Below are positions 18,962 through 26,831 of a DNA stretch of 64,000 nt, in pieces. Source of the DNA: Mycolicibacter senuensis (lineage in GTDB: Bacteria; Actinomycetota; Actinomycetes; Mycobacteriales; Mycobacteriaceae); contig NZ_LQPS01000035.1 of NCBI RefSeq assembly GCF_002101885.1, forward strand, positions 1-64,000, given 5' to 3'. The notes under the pieces were generated by a model. The model saw nothing but the letters and a program-made list of their open reading frames with translations, had not been told where the DNA came from and did no database searches. How positions within the stretch are numbered: the first letter of the stretch is position 1; each line of letters begins with the position of its first letter. Both the position numbers and the translations under genes were made by a program.

Positions 18962-20659
18962 GTGAAGAATGGTGTGACGCGGAAGCGTCGTTATACGAAC
19001 GCGGGTAGACACCGAGCGGTGCCCGAGCGTCGCCACCCGATCACCGGTGCCCACCGCGCGGTCCTGCAGCGCCGTCACATGACAGCGGGTGCCGCCGTCG
19101 CCGCAGCGAGCGCCGTTGCCATGGCCCCCGTCGCGCCGGTTGCGCCCTGGGATGCCGGCCTGACCGCCGCCGAGCGGGCGGTGCAGCTGGCCGCCGAGGC
19201 CTCGTTCCTGAACATCCCGTTCAACCTGTTCCAAGACATCGTCAACATCCCGTTCAACAACGTGCAGGCCACCAACGTCCTGAACAACTCGTTCTTCTTC
19301 ACCGGCAACTGGTTCACGCCGAGCGCCACCAACATCTGGGGTGAGGATCCGGGCGACCCGGGTCACTTCATGGCGGTCGTGGACTACATGTTCCCGTTCG
19401 CCCCGCAGATCTCCGGTGCCTTCGACCCGGCGATCGACCCGGAGGCGCTGGAGAACGGCACGGCGGGCATCGGTCAGCAGTTCGCGATGTTCGCCGCGGC
19501 GCTGCTGCCGGTCAGCGCATCGTGTGACTCGATCCAGTGTTTTCCGATGTCCCCGGTGGAGCCGATCACCGGGGTGACCGCCATAGACGCCATGCTGAAC
19601 TTCTTCATCAAGTTCAGTAACTTCCCCAACGACGACAACCAGCTGGATCTGTTCAAGTACTGGCTGAAGGTGCCGATCCAGGACATGCTCGACGGCTACA
19701 AGTTCCCCGACAGCCCGTTCAGCGACCCCGACAACCCGACCTCCGCCGGCATCGCCAACCCGGACGCCGGCGTGGGTGAGGGTGGGGCAGTGCCGGGTTC
19801 ACCGTTCGACGCGGTCCCGGGAGCCGACGCCCAGCCCGGCTTCGGGTACCCGGGCACCGTCGATGGCGGTCTCGATGAGTACGGCAACCAGATCAACCTG
19901 ATGCCGTGGGCCGGCCTGACCTTCAAGCTGGACCCGTTCGCGCCGTTCCAGCGCTGGTTCGACAGCCTGATGGCGCCGGTCGACTGGAGCGTCAACGGCG
20001 ACGACCCGCTCACCGGCTTCCACTTCTCCAGCCCGGAGGAGATCTTCCAGGCGATGAAGGCACTGATCGCCGGGATGGTCGTCGACTTCAACCCGTACGT
20101 CCCCGGTAGCCCGATGTGCCCGGGGCTGTGCAATATGGCGCCGGTCTCCCCGCCGTGGGGAGTGACGAGCCTGGACCTGGTCAAGTCGATCCAGAGCATC
20201 GGCGCCCCCAACCCACTGATCCAGCAGTGGATCGACCTGACCGAGCAGGAAGCCGCCAACGCCGTCGGCAACGCCAACGGATCGACCGACGAGCAGGTGA
20301 TGGCCGGTATCTCGGCGCTGCAGACCGGGATCTTCACCTTCGACGCGGACACTCATAACGAGATCATCGATTGGCTCGGCGAGATCAACCCCTGGTTGCC
20401 CAACCTGGTCGTCAACGGCGGGCTGATGACCGACCCCGGCCTGCTGGGGCCGTGGCCGATCAACCCCGAGACCGGCTACTACACGCCGCCGACCTACAAC
20501 CCGGACCTGGCGCTGGACATGCAGGAGATCGGCGAATACGGCGGCAAGAACTCACTGCTGCTGTGGAACGACTTCATCATGTTCCTCGACCCGAGCGGCG
20601 GGCTCAACACCACGCTCGAAGACCTGTGGGCCGAGATCGCGAGCTGGTTCACCTTCTAG
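18962..20659 (+). CDS. Exported mycobacterial protein of unknown function, tandem paralogue 2
   Basis: 565 residues, the longest of the three tandem copies. The N-terminus is long and basic (RKRRY and many Arg/His to residue ~38) before a hydrophobic segment MTAGAAVAAASAVAMAP, which gives it an unusual export signal; an internal ATG at that Met is an alternative start. The core repeats the family pattern: SFLNIPFNLFQDIVNIP, TGNWF, NIWGEDPGDPGHFM, GIGQQFAMFA, LMPWAGLTFKLD, FDSLMAPVDW, GSPMCPGLC, then a copy-specific C-terminal ~150 residues. Two extra cysteines (CDSIQC) are shared with paralogue 3. GTG start with GGGGGA four bases upstream. The 300 bases before it contain no gene, only an AT-rich stretch around 18840-18905 that probably carries the promoter. 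Confidence 0.8.
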   Translation: MKNGVTRKRRYTNAGRHRAVPERRHPITGAHRAVLQRRHMTAGAAVAAASAVAMAPVAPVAPWDAGLTAAERAVQLAAEASFLNIPFNLFQDIVNIPFNNVQATNVLNNSFFFTGNWFTPSATNIWGEDPGDPGHFMAVVDYMFPFAPQISGAFDPAIDPEALENGTAGIGQQFAMFAAALLPVSASCDSIQCFPMSPVEPITGVTAIDAMLNFFIKFSNFPNDDNQLDLFKYWLKVPIQDMLDGYKFPDSPFSDPDNPTSAGIANPDAGVGEGGAVPGSPFDAVPGADAQPGFGYPGTVDGGLDEYGNQINLMPWAGLTFKLDPFAPFQRWFDSLMAPVDWSVNGDDPLTGFHFSSPEEIFQAMKALIAGMVVDFNPYVPGSPMCPGLCNMAPVSPPWGVTSLDLVKSIQSIGAPNPLIQQWIDLTEQEAANAVGNANGSTDEQVMAGISALQTGIFTFDADTHNEIIDWLGEINPWLPNLVVNGGLMTDPGLLGPWPINPETGYYTPPTYNPDLALDMQEIGEYGGKNSLLLWNDFIMFLDPSGGLNTTLEDLWAEIASWFTF

Positions 20660-20812
20660 ACCGGCACGTGAAGTAGACCGGCCGTTGCCCTTCCCGGGCG
20701 GGGGAGCGCTATCGGTTGCACTTATGTAATTCTTTGGTAGATTGCATAAACCTACTTAGGTCATGCCCGCGTCTGGCATGGCATTTCCCCTCGTCATCGG
20801 AGGTCCGCCCGG

Positions 20813-22168
20813 ATGGTTGCTGCCCTGCGCTCATACTTCAGTGCTGGGCTGGCGATCACCACGGCGGGCCTGGTGGCCATCGCCCCGGTGCCGCCTCGCG
20901 TGCCGGCTCCCGACACCGCCGTTACTCATCCGGCGCCACACCTGACCGCCGGCGAATCGTTGCTGAACGTTCCGCTGAACCTTTTCCAGGACCTGGTCAA
21001 CGTTCCGGCGAACTACATCCATGCGCTGGACACGACGGCGAAGTCGCTGTTCTACAGCGGCCCGTGGTTCGTCGGCAGTCCGACCAACGCCTGGGGTGAG
21101 GACCCCGGCGACCTGGGGCACTTCGAGTTCGTCGCTCAACTGCTGGTCCCGTTCCCGGAGCTGTCCGGAGCCGGCCACGAAGGGGACTTCTTCCATCCGG
21201 GTCTCGGTCAGCAGTTGTCCATGCTGGCCAACGTGCAGATCCCGGTAGATCTGAGCTGCGCGGGCATGGACTGTCTGCCGGTGATGCCGACCAGTCCGAT
21301 CACCGGCTTCACCTGGATCGACCAGACCGTCTGGAGCCTGCTGATCGCCACCGGCCTACAGAAGTTCCCGTTGATTCAGAACTGGTTCCAGGTTCCGTTC
21401 GCCGACATGATGAACGGCAATTCCTATTACTTCGACCCCAACGGCCCGGGCATGGAGAACATCGGGTTCGCTCATGACGGGTTCTACTGGGAGGGCACCC
21501 GCACCCTGGAGGAGCTGGGGCTGAACCCGGAGGACTACCCCGACATCGACCCGGACGCCCCGCTGCAGCCGTGGACGGGCAGCTACTACGAGATGGACTT
21601 CGACCAGCCGTTCATCAACTTCTTCGACAGCCTGATGCAGCCCTTCGACTTCGACAAGTTCCAGCTTCCCGACTTGGTGGAGTTCGGCAGGGCGCTGCAG
21701 GCCGTCTTCGCCTCATTCCTGGTCGCGTTCAACCCCTTCATCCCGGGCAGCCCGTTCTGCCCCGGGCCGTGCCTGCTGCCCGAGCCGGGCGGTGACCTCT
21801 TCAACCCGGAGGACTGGAACACGCCCAGTTACTACCTGCTGGCCAAACTGGTCGGGGACCTGTGGCCGGGCAACCCGGTGATCGACGAATGGCTGGCCGC
21901 CTATGACGGCGGCACCGCCAATGTCTCGACGCCGGAGATCATCGAGTACGAGGCCTGGCTGTGGCGGCTGGGCACGGTGCTGCTCGACCTCAAGAACCCG
22001 CTGCCCGACGACCCGGTGATCGACACCACCGGATTCCTGCCGACCGTCGATCAGGTCCAGGACTTCCTCGGCGACTATCTGTTCAACATCGCCGACAACA
22101 TCGGGATCATCGGGCCCTTCGACATCCAGGGCCTCTGGGACGCCGTCTTCGACGTCACCGCGGCGTGA
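20813..22168 (+). CDS. Exported mycobacterial protein of unknown function, tandem paralogue 3
   Basis: 451 residues with a short N-terminal hydrophobic signal (MVAALRSYFSAGLAITTAGLVAIAP). Same family core: SLLNVPLNLFQDLVNVP, SGPWF, NAWGEDPGDLGHFE, GLGQQLSMLA, CAGMDC, a PLQPW segment, FDSLMQPFD, and GSPFCPGPC near residue 315. It lacks the Asp/Pro/Gly-rich insert (about residues 230-280) present in the other two. ATG with GGAGGT upstream. The 153-base gap before it is AT-rich. The gene ends in a strong hairpin shared with the convergent PE-PPE gene. Function unknown; probably cell-envelope or secreted. Confidence 0.82.
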   Translation: MVAALRSYFSAGLAITTAGLVAIAPVPPRVPAPDTAVTHPAPHLTAGESLLNVPLNLFQDLVNVPANYIHALDTTAKSLFYSGPWFVGSPTNAWGEDPGDLGHFEFVAQLLVPFPELSGAGHEGDFFHPGLGQQLSMLANVQIPVDLSCAGMDCLPVMPTSPITGFTWIDQTVWSLLIATGLQKFPLIQNWFQVPFADMMNGNSYYFDPNGPGMENIGFAHDGFYWEGTRTLEELGLNPEDYPDIDPDAPLQPWTGSYYEMDFDQPFINFFDSLMQPFDFDKFQLPDLVEFGRALQAVFASFLVAFNPFIPGSPFCPGPCLLPEPGGDLFNPEDWNTPSYYLLAKLVGDLWPGNPVIDEWLAAYDGGTANVSTPEIIEYEAWLWRLGTVLLDLKNPLPDDPVIDTTGFLPTVDQVQDFLGDYLFNIADNIGIIGPFDIQGLWDAVFDVTAA

Positions 22169-22176
22169 TCGCCGGC

Positions 22177-22201
22177 ACCGGCCGGGGACGACCCGGCCGG
22201 T
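22177..22201. terminator. Hairpin between convergent genes
   Basis: Nine-base perfect inverted repeat (22177-22185 and 22193-22201, ACCGGCCGG / CCGGCCGGT) with a seven-base loop, nine bases after paralogue 3 and 20 bases after the stop of the opposing gene. There is no T-run, as is usual in mycobacteria. A bidirectional terminator is likely. Confidence 0.55.
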
Positions 22202-22221
22202 CCGGCGCACGGCCGGGCGTG

Positions 22222-23289
22222 CTAGTCCCCGATCAGGCCTGACAGGTCGGGCAGGTAGGGGTACAGGTCGGGCAGCTCGGTCTCGGGAAGCATTCCCAGC
22301 TGGACCTGGGCGGCCGTCCACCCCTGCTCGAAGCCCAGCTCGAGGTTTTGCGACACGACGTCCCAGTCGATCGTGGGCATGCTCCACGACACCGGCGTCA
22401 GGACGTCGGCGGGATCGCTGCGGTCATAGCCCAGGTCGACCAGCACCCGCAGGGCCGGCTGCACCAGGTCGGCCATCGCCGGCCCGAAGAAAGGCACCCA
22501 ACGGATCCCGTCGAGCAGCGGCAGGTTCTGCGTCGGGATCAAGAAGTAGTCGGTGTTGACGTCCTCGGAAGTCGGAAGCTGCACCGCGTCTTGAACCGAG
22601 TCCGGGTTGAACGTCGTCGGCCACCCGGGCAGCAGTGCCGGGTGCAGGCTGACGTAACCGGCCATCGCGTTCGCCAGGGCGAGGAAGTTCAGCGGGTACT
22701 TCGGGAAGTCGGTCGCTCCGCTGTACTCGATGGTGTAGATGTCGGTGTGGTAGATCCCGTCGGCAGGCGTCATCGGCATACCCGAGTCGAAGCGGGTGAA
22801 GAAGCCGCCGTTGGGGTTGCCGAGATTCTCCAGCAACACGAAGCTCAAGTAGTCCGGATCCGGCTGCTGATCGGCGGGCAACCCGAGCAGGTTCACCAAT
22901 TCCTGAGTGGCCACCGCGGCGCTCATCGAGTAGCCGAACACCGTCACGTTGTCGCCCTCGGCCAGGTGCGCCCTGATCGCCTCGTCGATGTCGGCGGCAC
23001 CCTGAATGATTCCGGGTCCGTAATCGGTCTGCGGTGTGGTCACCCCGATGGGGGTATAGCCCGGAAACGTCGGCTGTCCCGGAAACGGGTTCTGCGGGTT
23101 GAGGAAATCGGCCATGACCTGGTCGATATAGGAATCCTTCGGCGTCGGCTGAAACGCCGAGCCCATGATCAGTGCGGTGTCCTCGCCGAGGGCCACCCCG
23201 GCACCGAGCGCCGACGTCATTCCCAGTAGCCCGGCGCAGCCCCCCGCCACCAGGCCGACCGTCATCCACCGATTTCTAGAGCGTGTCAT
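22222..23289 (-). CDS. Exported PE-PPE-domain serine hydrolase without PE or PPE domain
   Basis: 355 residues. An N-terminal signal (about residues 8-36, WMTVGLVAGGCAGLLGMTSALGAGVA split over two segments) is followed by a PE-PPE domain: ALIMGSAFQPTP at its start, VFGYSMSA (the GxSxS/A nucleophile elbow, residues ~118-125), FVLLENLGNPNGG and TDIYTIEYSGATDFP. PE-PPE domains are alpha/beta hydrolases, some with esterase or acyltransferase activity on cell-wall lipids; they usually sit behind PE or PPE domains exported by type VII systems. Here a classical signal replaces them. ATG 23289 has GGGGGACG upstream; a TTG one codon earlier is possible. It converges on the secreted-protein array. Confidence 0.85.
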   Translation of the reverse strand: MTRSRNRWMTVGLVAGGCAGLLGMTSALGAGVALGEDTALIMGSAFQPTPKDSYIDQVMADFLNPQNPFPGQPTFPGYTPIGVTTPQTDYGPGIIQGAADIDEAIRAHLAEGDNVTVFGYSMSAAVATQELVNLLGLPADQQPDPDYLSFVLLENLGNPNGGFFTRFDSGMPMTPADGIYHTDIYTIEYSGATDFPKYPLNFLALANAMAGYVSLHPALLPGWPTTFNPDSVQDAVQLPTSEDVNTDYFLIPTQNLPLLDGIRWVPFFGPAMADLVQPALRVLVDLGYDRSDPADVLTPVSWSMPTIDWDVVSQNLELGFEQGWTAAQVQLGMLPETELPDLYPYLPDLSGLIGD

Positions 23290-23424
23290 CAACGTCCCCC
23301 ATTTACATCACACACATGTCCGCGTCAGCGTACACAGGAAGTCGTCCCAGTGCCCGCCGAGGTAGAGAAAAGTTTCGCGGACGTCAAATAGTTTGCCGGA
23401 GGAGGCCGCCGGCGTGCCGGGCGA

Positions 23425-23430
23425 TAGGGT
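23425..23430 (+). promoter_or_regulatory. -10 box of a probable leaderless promoter (SDR-hydrolase gene)
   Basis: TAGGGT fits the mycobacterial TANNNT -10 pattern and lies six bases before the GTG at 23437, so transcription would start at or within the start codon. No ribosome site is visible. Confidence 0.5.
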
Positions 23431-23436
23431 GGCCGG

Positions 23437-25101
23437 GTGGCTCTACCAGCACCGGGTCCCGACCGCGCGGCCATCGTCACCGGCGCCTCGTCGGGGATCG
23501 GTGCTGCGGTGGCGCGGGAACTGGCCCGCCGCGGCCACCAGCTGATCGTGGTGGCGCGTGGCGCCGACCGGCTGCACGCGCTCGCCGCCGAACTGAACCC
23601 ACATCCCGTGCACGTGCTGCCGGCGGATCTGTCCTGCCGCGCCGAACGCGCAGCGTTGGCGGACCGGATCGCCGACCTGGAACTGGTCCCCGACATCCTG
23701 GTCAACAACGCCGGCCTGTCGTTGGTGGCACTGGCCGCCAACACCGACCCGGCAAGCCAACTGAATCTGGTCGAGGTCGACGTGGCCGCCGTCGTCGATC
23801 TGTGCAGCCGATTTCTGCCGGGCATGGTGGCACGAGGACGAGGTGCCGTGCTGAACGTGTCGTCGGTGGCCGGCTTCGGTCCGCTGCCCGGCCAGGCGAG
23901 CTACGGCGCGGCCAAAGCGTTCGTCGCCTCCTACACCGAGAGTCTGCGCAGCGAGCTGCTCGGTACCGGTGTCAGCGCCACCGCGCTGTGCCCGGGACCG
24001 GTCGACACCCGATTGGACGTCGCTGCGGGGTTCCGCGAGGGCGAACGCAAGCAGGTCTTGCCCGCGGTGATGTGGAAGTCGGTGGACAAGGTTGCTCGCG
24101 CAGCGGTCGACGGCATGGCCGCGGGCAAGGGCCGGGTGACACCCGGTTGGGCGAACCGGTTGCTGGTGACCGCCTACCGGATCGTGCCGCACGGCCCGCT
24201 GCTACCGTTGCTGGCGCGGCGCACTCCGCTGTCGACTCGCAGCGCGGGTGAGGGGAACACCGGGATTCCGTCGACGTCACGGAGCGGTCGATCGCCGGAC
24301 AGGGGGAGCAGTGTCATGCTTGAGGTCATCGACAAGGGCTGCGTGAGCGAAGATCATCCGGCGCCGCTGCTGTTCGTCCACGGCGCTTGGCACGCCGCCT
24401 GGTGCTGGGACGAGAATTTCCTCGGATACTTCGCCGACCTGGGTTACCGCGCGGTCGCGGTCAGTTTTCGCGGCCACGGCGGCAGTGCGATCGACAAGCC
24501 GCTGCGAAGCTGCAGCGTCGAGGACTACGTCGAAGACGTCAGGTCGGTGGCCGACGGTCTGCCCGAGGCACCCGTGGTGATCGGCCACTCGATGGGCGGG
24601 CTGATCGTCCAGAAGTACCTCGAGGACCGTCCCGCGCCGGCCGGGGTACTGATGGCGTCGATTCCCCCGCAGGGCAATTACGGATCCAGTCTGCGCTGGC
24701 TGCGCAACCACCCCTGGCAGGCCGTCAAGATGGTCGTCACCGGCAAGTCACTGCGCTACATCAATACGCCGGAACTGGCCCGGGAGAAGTTCTTCTCCGA
24801 TCAGACCCCCGAAGACCGGGTGCTCGAGTGTGCGGCGCGGCTACAGGAGGACAGCGCCCGCGTGAGCATCGACTGCCTGATGCTCAATCTGCCGCGCCCG
24901 GCGCGCATCACCGCGCCGCTGTTGGTGCTGGGAGCCGAACAAGACGGTGCGCACACCCGCAAAGAAGTGCAGGCGACGGCGCGCGCCTATGGCACCGAGG
25001 CGGAGTTCTTCCCCGGCATGGGCCACAACATGATGCTCGAGCCGGGCTGGGAATCGGTGGCCGAACGAATTCACAACTGGCTCGTCAGTCGCGGACTGTA
25101 G
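23437..25101 (+). CDS. Fused short-chain dehydrogenase and alpha/beta hydrolase
   Basis: One open frame of 554 residues with two enzymes. Residues ~1-255 are an SDR: TGASSGIG (NAD(P) loop ~13-20), NNAG, NVSSVAG and YGAAK (Tyr/Lys pair). Residues ~290-554 are an alpha/beta hydrolase: LFVHGAWHAAWCW, GHSMGG (nucleophile Ser), GAEQDGAH (Asp side) and GMGHNMM (His). The ~35-residue linker is Ser/Arg/Gly-rich. An ATG at 24316 with GGGGAG before it sits where a free-standing hydrolase would begin, so either a true fusion or two genes joined by loss of a stop are possible. Divergent promoter from the PE-PPE gene. Neighbours suggest work on lipid or polyketide esters, but substrates are unknown. Confidence 0.82.
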   Translation: MALPAPGPDRAAIVTGASSGIGAAVARELARRGHQLIVVARGADRLHALAAELNPHPVHVLPADLSCRAERAALADRIADLELVPDILVNNAGLSLVALAANTDPASQLNLVEVDVAAVVDLCSRFLPGMVARGRGAVLNVSSVAGFGPLPGQASYGAAKAFVASYTESLRSELLGTGVSATALCPGPVDTRLDVAAGFREGERKQVLPAVMWKSVDKVARAAVDGMAAGKGRVTPGWANRLLVTAYRIVPHGPLLPLLARRTPLSTRSAGEGNTGIPSTSRSGRSPDRGSSVMLEVIDKGCVSEDHPAPLLFVHGAWHAAWCWDENFLGYFADLGYRAVAVSFRGHGGSAIDKPLRSCSVEDYVEDVRSVADGLPEAPVVIGHSMGGLIVQKYLEDRPAPAGVLMASIPPQGNYGSSLRWLRNHPWQAVKMVVTGKSLRYINTPELAREKFFSDQTPEDRVLECAARLQEDSARVSIDCLMLNLPRPARITAPLLVLGAEQDGAHTRKEVQATARAYGTEAEFFPGMGHNMMLEPGWESVAERIHNWLVSRGL

Positions 25102-25117
25102 CCGCCGTCCGGGTCGG

Positions 25118-25939
25118 TCAGTCCTTGGCGAAGCAGTACAGCCGGTAGACGAACTCGCCGTTGCGCAGCGCGCCGTTGAAGGTCCAGTCCGTCGCGGCGC
25201 TGGCGAAGCGGGCCATGCTGCCGTGGTGAGCGATCATGTCCTGCTTGCGGGCCAGGTTCTGCTCGTTGCCACGCAGTACCGCCATGCTGATGTCCTCCTG
25301 GGTCACCAGTCGCAGGCTGGTGTTGGCCAGCTCGGCGTCCCACCGGGCCAGCTCGCTGCGGCGGCGGAAGTCGGTGTAGAGGAAATGCCCGCCCGGCGCC
25401 AGCACCCGCGCCGCGTCGTCGAAGAACCGGGCCGGATGCGGGTACAGGTGTGATGCCTCGACCTGGAACACCACGTCGAACGACCCGTCGTCGAAGGGCA
25501 GGTTCTGGGCGTCGCCCTGCACGAAGTCCATCCCGGGCAGCTGGTGGCGCTGGCGGCAGAATTCGATGGCGGTCTCGTTGAGGTCCAAGCCGGTGTAGGA
25601 CGCCGGCTTGAAGGTGCGCGCCACATATGACGCGCCGCCGCCGTGGCCGCAACTGACCTCGAGCACCTTCTTGCCGGCCAGGTCCACCTGTGCGGCGGTG
25701 CGGTGGTACTGCTGGATGAAGAACCGGTTGGGTTCGTCGGAAGCCTCCAGCGGCACCGCCATCGGCGGGTCTTCCTCGTAGCCGTAGTTCAGGAACAGCC
25801 AGTCGTCACCGCTGAGCAGCTTGGTCTGGGTGGCGAACCGCTTGGTCACGAACGACGTGAACAGCAGGTGGTAGACGAACGGGTTCGTCATTACGCGGTG
25901 GGTAACCGGGTTGAATATCAGACGGTTCATCGTGGCCAC
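25118..25939 (-). CDS. Rv2952-like phthiotriol-type methyltransferase, copy 1
   Basis: 273-residue class I SAM methyltransferase closely resembling Rv2952, which O-methylates phthiotriol and phenolphthiotriol dimycocerosates. Shared blocks: NYGYEEDPPM, LEASDEPNR, QVDLAGKKVLEVSCGHGGGAS (SAM motif I), PASYTGLDLN, PFDDGSFDVVFQVEASHLYPHPARF, VLAPGGHFLYTDFR and a YRLYCFAKD ending. The N-terminal ~50 residues differ from copy 2 and from Rv2952. The GTG at 25939 is chosen because a CATACT -10 box lies six bases before it; an ATG at 25930 is an alternative. It converges with the SDR-hydrolase gene 16 bases away. Together with the Pps-like operon it points to a methylated phthiocerol-type product. Confidence 0.87.
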   Translation of the reverse strand: MATMNRLIFNPVTHRVMTNPFVYHLLFTSFVTKRFATQTKLLSGDDWLFLNYGYEEDPPMAVPLEASDEPNRFFIQQYHRTAAQVDLAGKKVLEVSCGHGGGASYVARTFKPASYTGLDLNETAIEFCRQRHQLPGMDFVQGDAQNLPFDDGSFDVVFQVEASHLYPHPARFFDDAARVLAPGGHFLYTDFRRRSELARWDAELANTSLRLVTQEDISMAVLRGNEQNLARKQDMIAHHGSMARFASAATDWTFNGALRNGEFVYRLYCFAKD

Positions 25940-25945
25940 CGAGGG

Positions 25946-25955
25946 AGTATGTCAC
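25946..25955 (-). promoter_or_regulatory. Leaderless promoter, decamer GTGACATACT
   Basis: Read on the minus strand the decamer GTGACATACT ends six bases before the GTG start. The same ten bases at the same distance precede methyltransferase copy 2 (29181-29190). It can be read as an extended -10 (TGN plus CATACT). Confidence 0.6.
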
Positions 25956-26000
25956 GGAAGAGGTTTGCGGCCGGTGATGGGGTCAGCGGCCCCCGACAGC

Positions 26001-26831
26001 TCACTCCCGCAACCCGCGCATCAGGATTCGATCCCACATCCGGTCGCTCAGCAGCGCCCGGGCGAGCACGGTGACTTTGCCGGAGAGCCCGACGATATAG
26101 CGGGGCCGCGGGTTCTTCGCCCGGACCACCCGCTCCACGGCTCGGGCGACGGCCTCGGGTCCGATCATCACCCCGCGCTTCGCCGACAGCTGACGGGTGT
26201 TCTCGGCGTAGCGACGTTTGAAGTCGCCGTAGGGATCGTCGGCGGCGTAGGAATGCTGCGCCTCCTGCTGTGCGGTGACGAACGGAGTGTGCACCACCGT
26301 CGGGTCGAGCAGGACCACCCGCACGCCGAACGGCGCCACTTCGGCTCGCAGCGACAACGACAACGCCTCCATGGCGTACTTGACCACGTGATAGCCGCCG
26401 GCACCCGGGCTGGCGAAACGCCCGCCAATGCTGCCGATGTTGACGATGACGCCGGTCCCACGCTCACGCATGCCCGGCAGTACGCATTGGGACAAGTTCA
26501 GTGCGGCAATGACATTGGTCTCAAACAGCTTGCGCAGGTCCGGCAGCGCCAGCTGCTCGAGGGGACTGGTCAACGGGAATCCCGCGCAGTTGACCAAGAC
26601 GCTCACCGCGCCGTGGTCGGCGCTGATCTCCGCGACGAGCCGCTGCGCCGCGGCCTCGTCGGTGACATCGAGGGCGCGGGCGTCCAGTCCTCGTGCCGCA
26701 AGACGTTGCAGCGCTTCGGGATTGCGGCCGACGGCGAAGACGCGGTAGCCGGCGGCCCGCAGCCGGTCGGCGGTCGCCTCCCCGATCCCGCTCGTCGCCC
26801 CGGTGACCAGCGCAACCGGCTGGGCCGTCAT
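26001..26831 (-). CDS. Short-chain dehydrogenase/reductase
   Basis: 276-residue classical SDR: VTGATSGIGEA (residues ~9-19), DVTDEAA, LVNCAGF (NAG variant), NIGSIGG (Ser region) and YHVVK (catalytic Tyr/Lys, ~150). Its start codon overlaps the P450 stop (ATGA), so it is the second gene of a P450-SDR operon. Such a pair commonly oxidises an alcohol made by the P450, or reduces a ketone, in lipid or sterol-like substrates; the actual substrate is unknown. It could stand in for the ketoreductase step done by Rv2951c in phthiocerol maturation, but that is a guess. Confidence 0.87.
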   Translation of the reverse strand: MTAQPVALVTGATSGIGEATADRLRAAGYRVFAVGRNPEALQRLAARGLDARALDVTDEAAAQRLVAEISADHGAVSVLVNCAGFPLTSPLEQLALPDLRKLFETNVIAALNLSQCVLPGMRERGTGVIVNIGSIGGRFASPGAGGYHVVKYAMEALSLSLRAEVAPFGVRVVLLDPTVVHTPFVTAQQEAQHSYAADDPYGDFKRRYAENTRQLSAKRGVMIGPEAVARAVERVVRAKNPRPRYIVGLSGKVTVLARALLSDRMWDRILMRGLRE

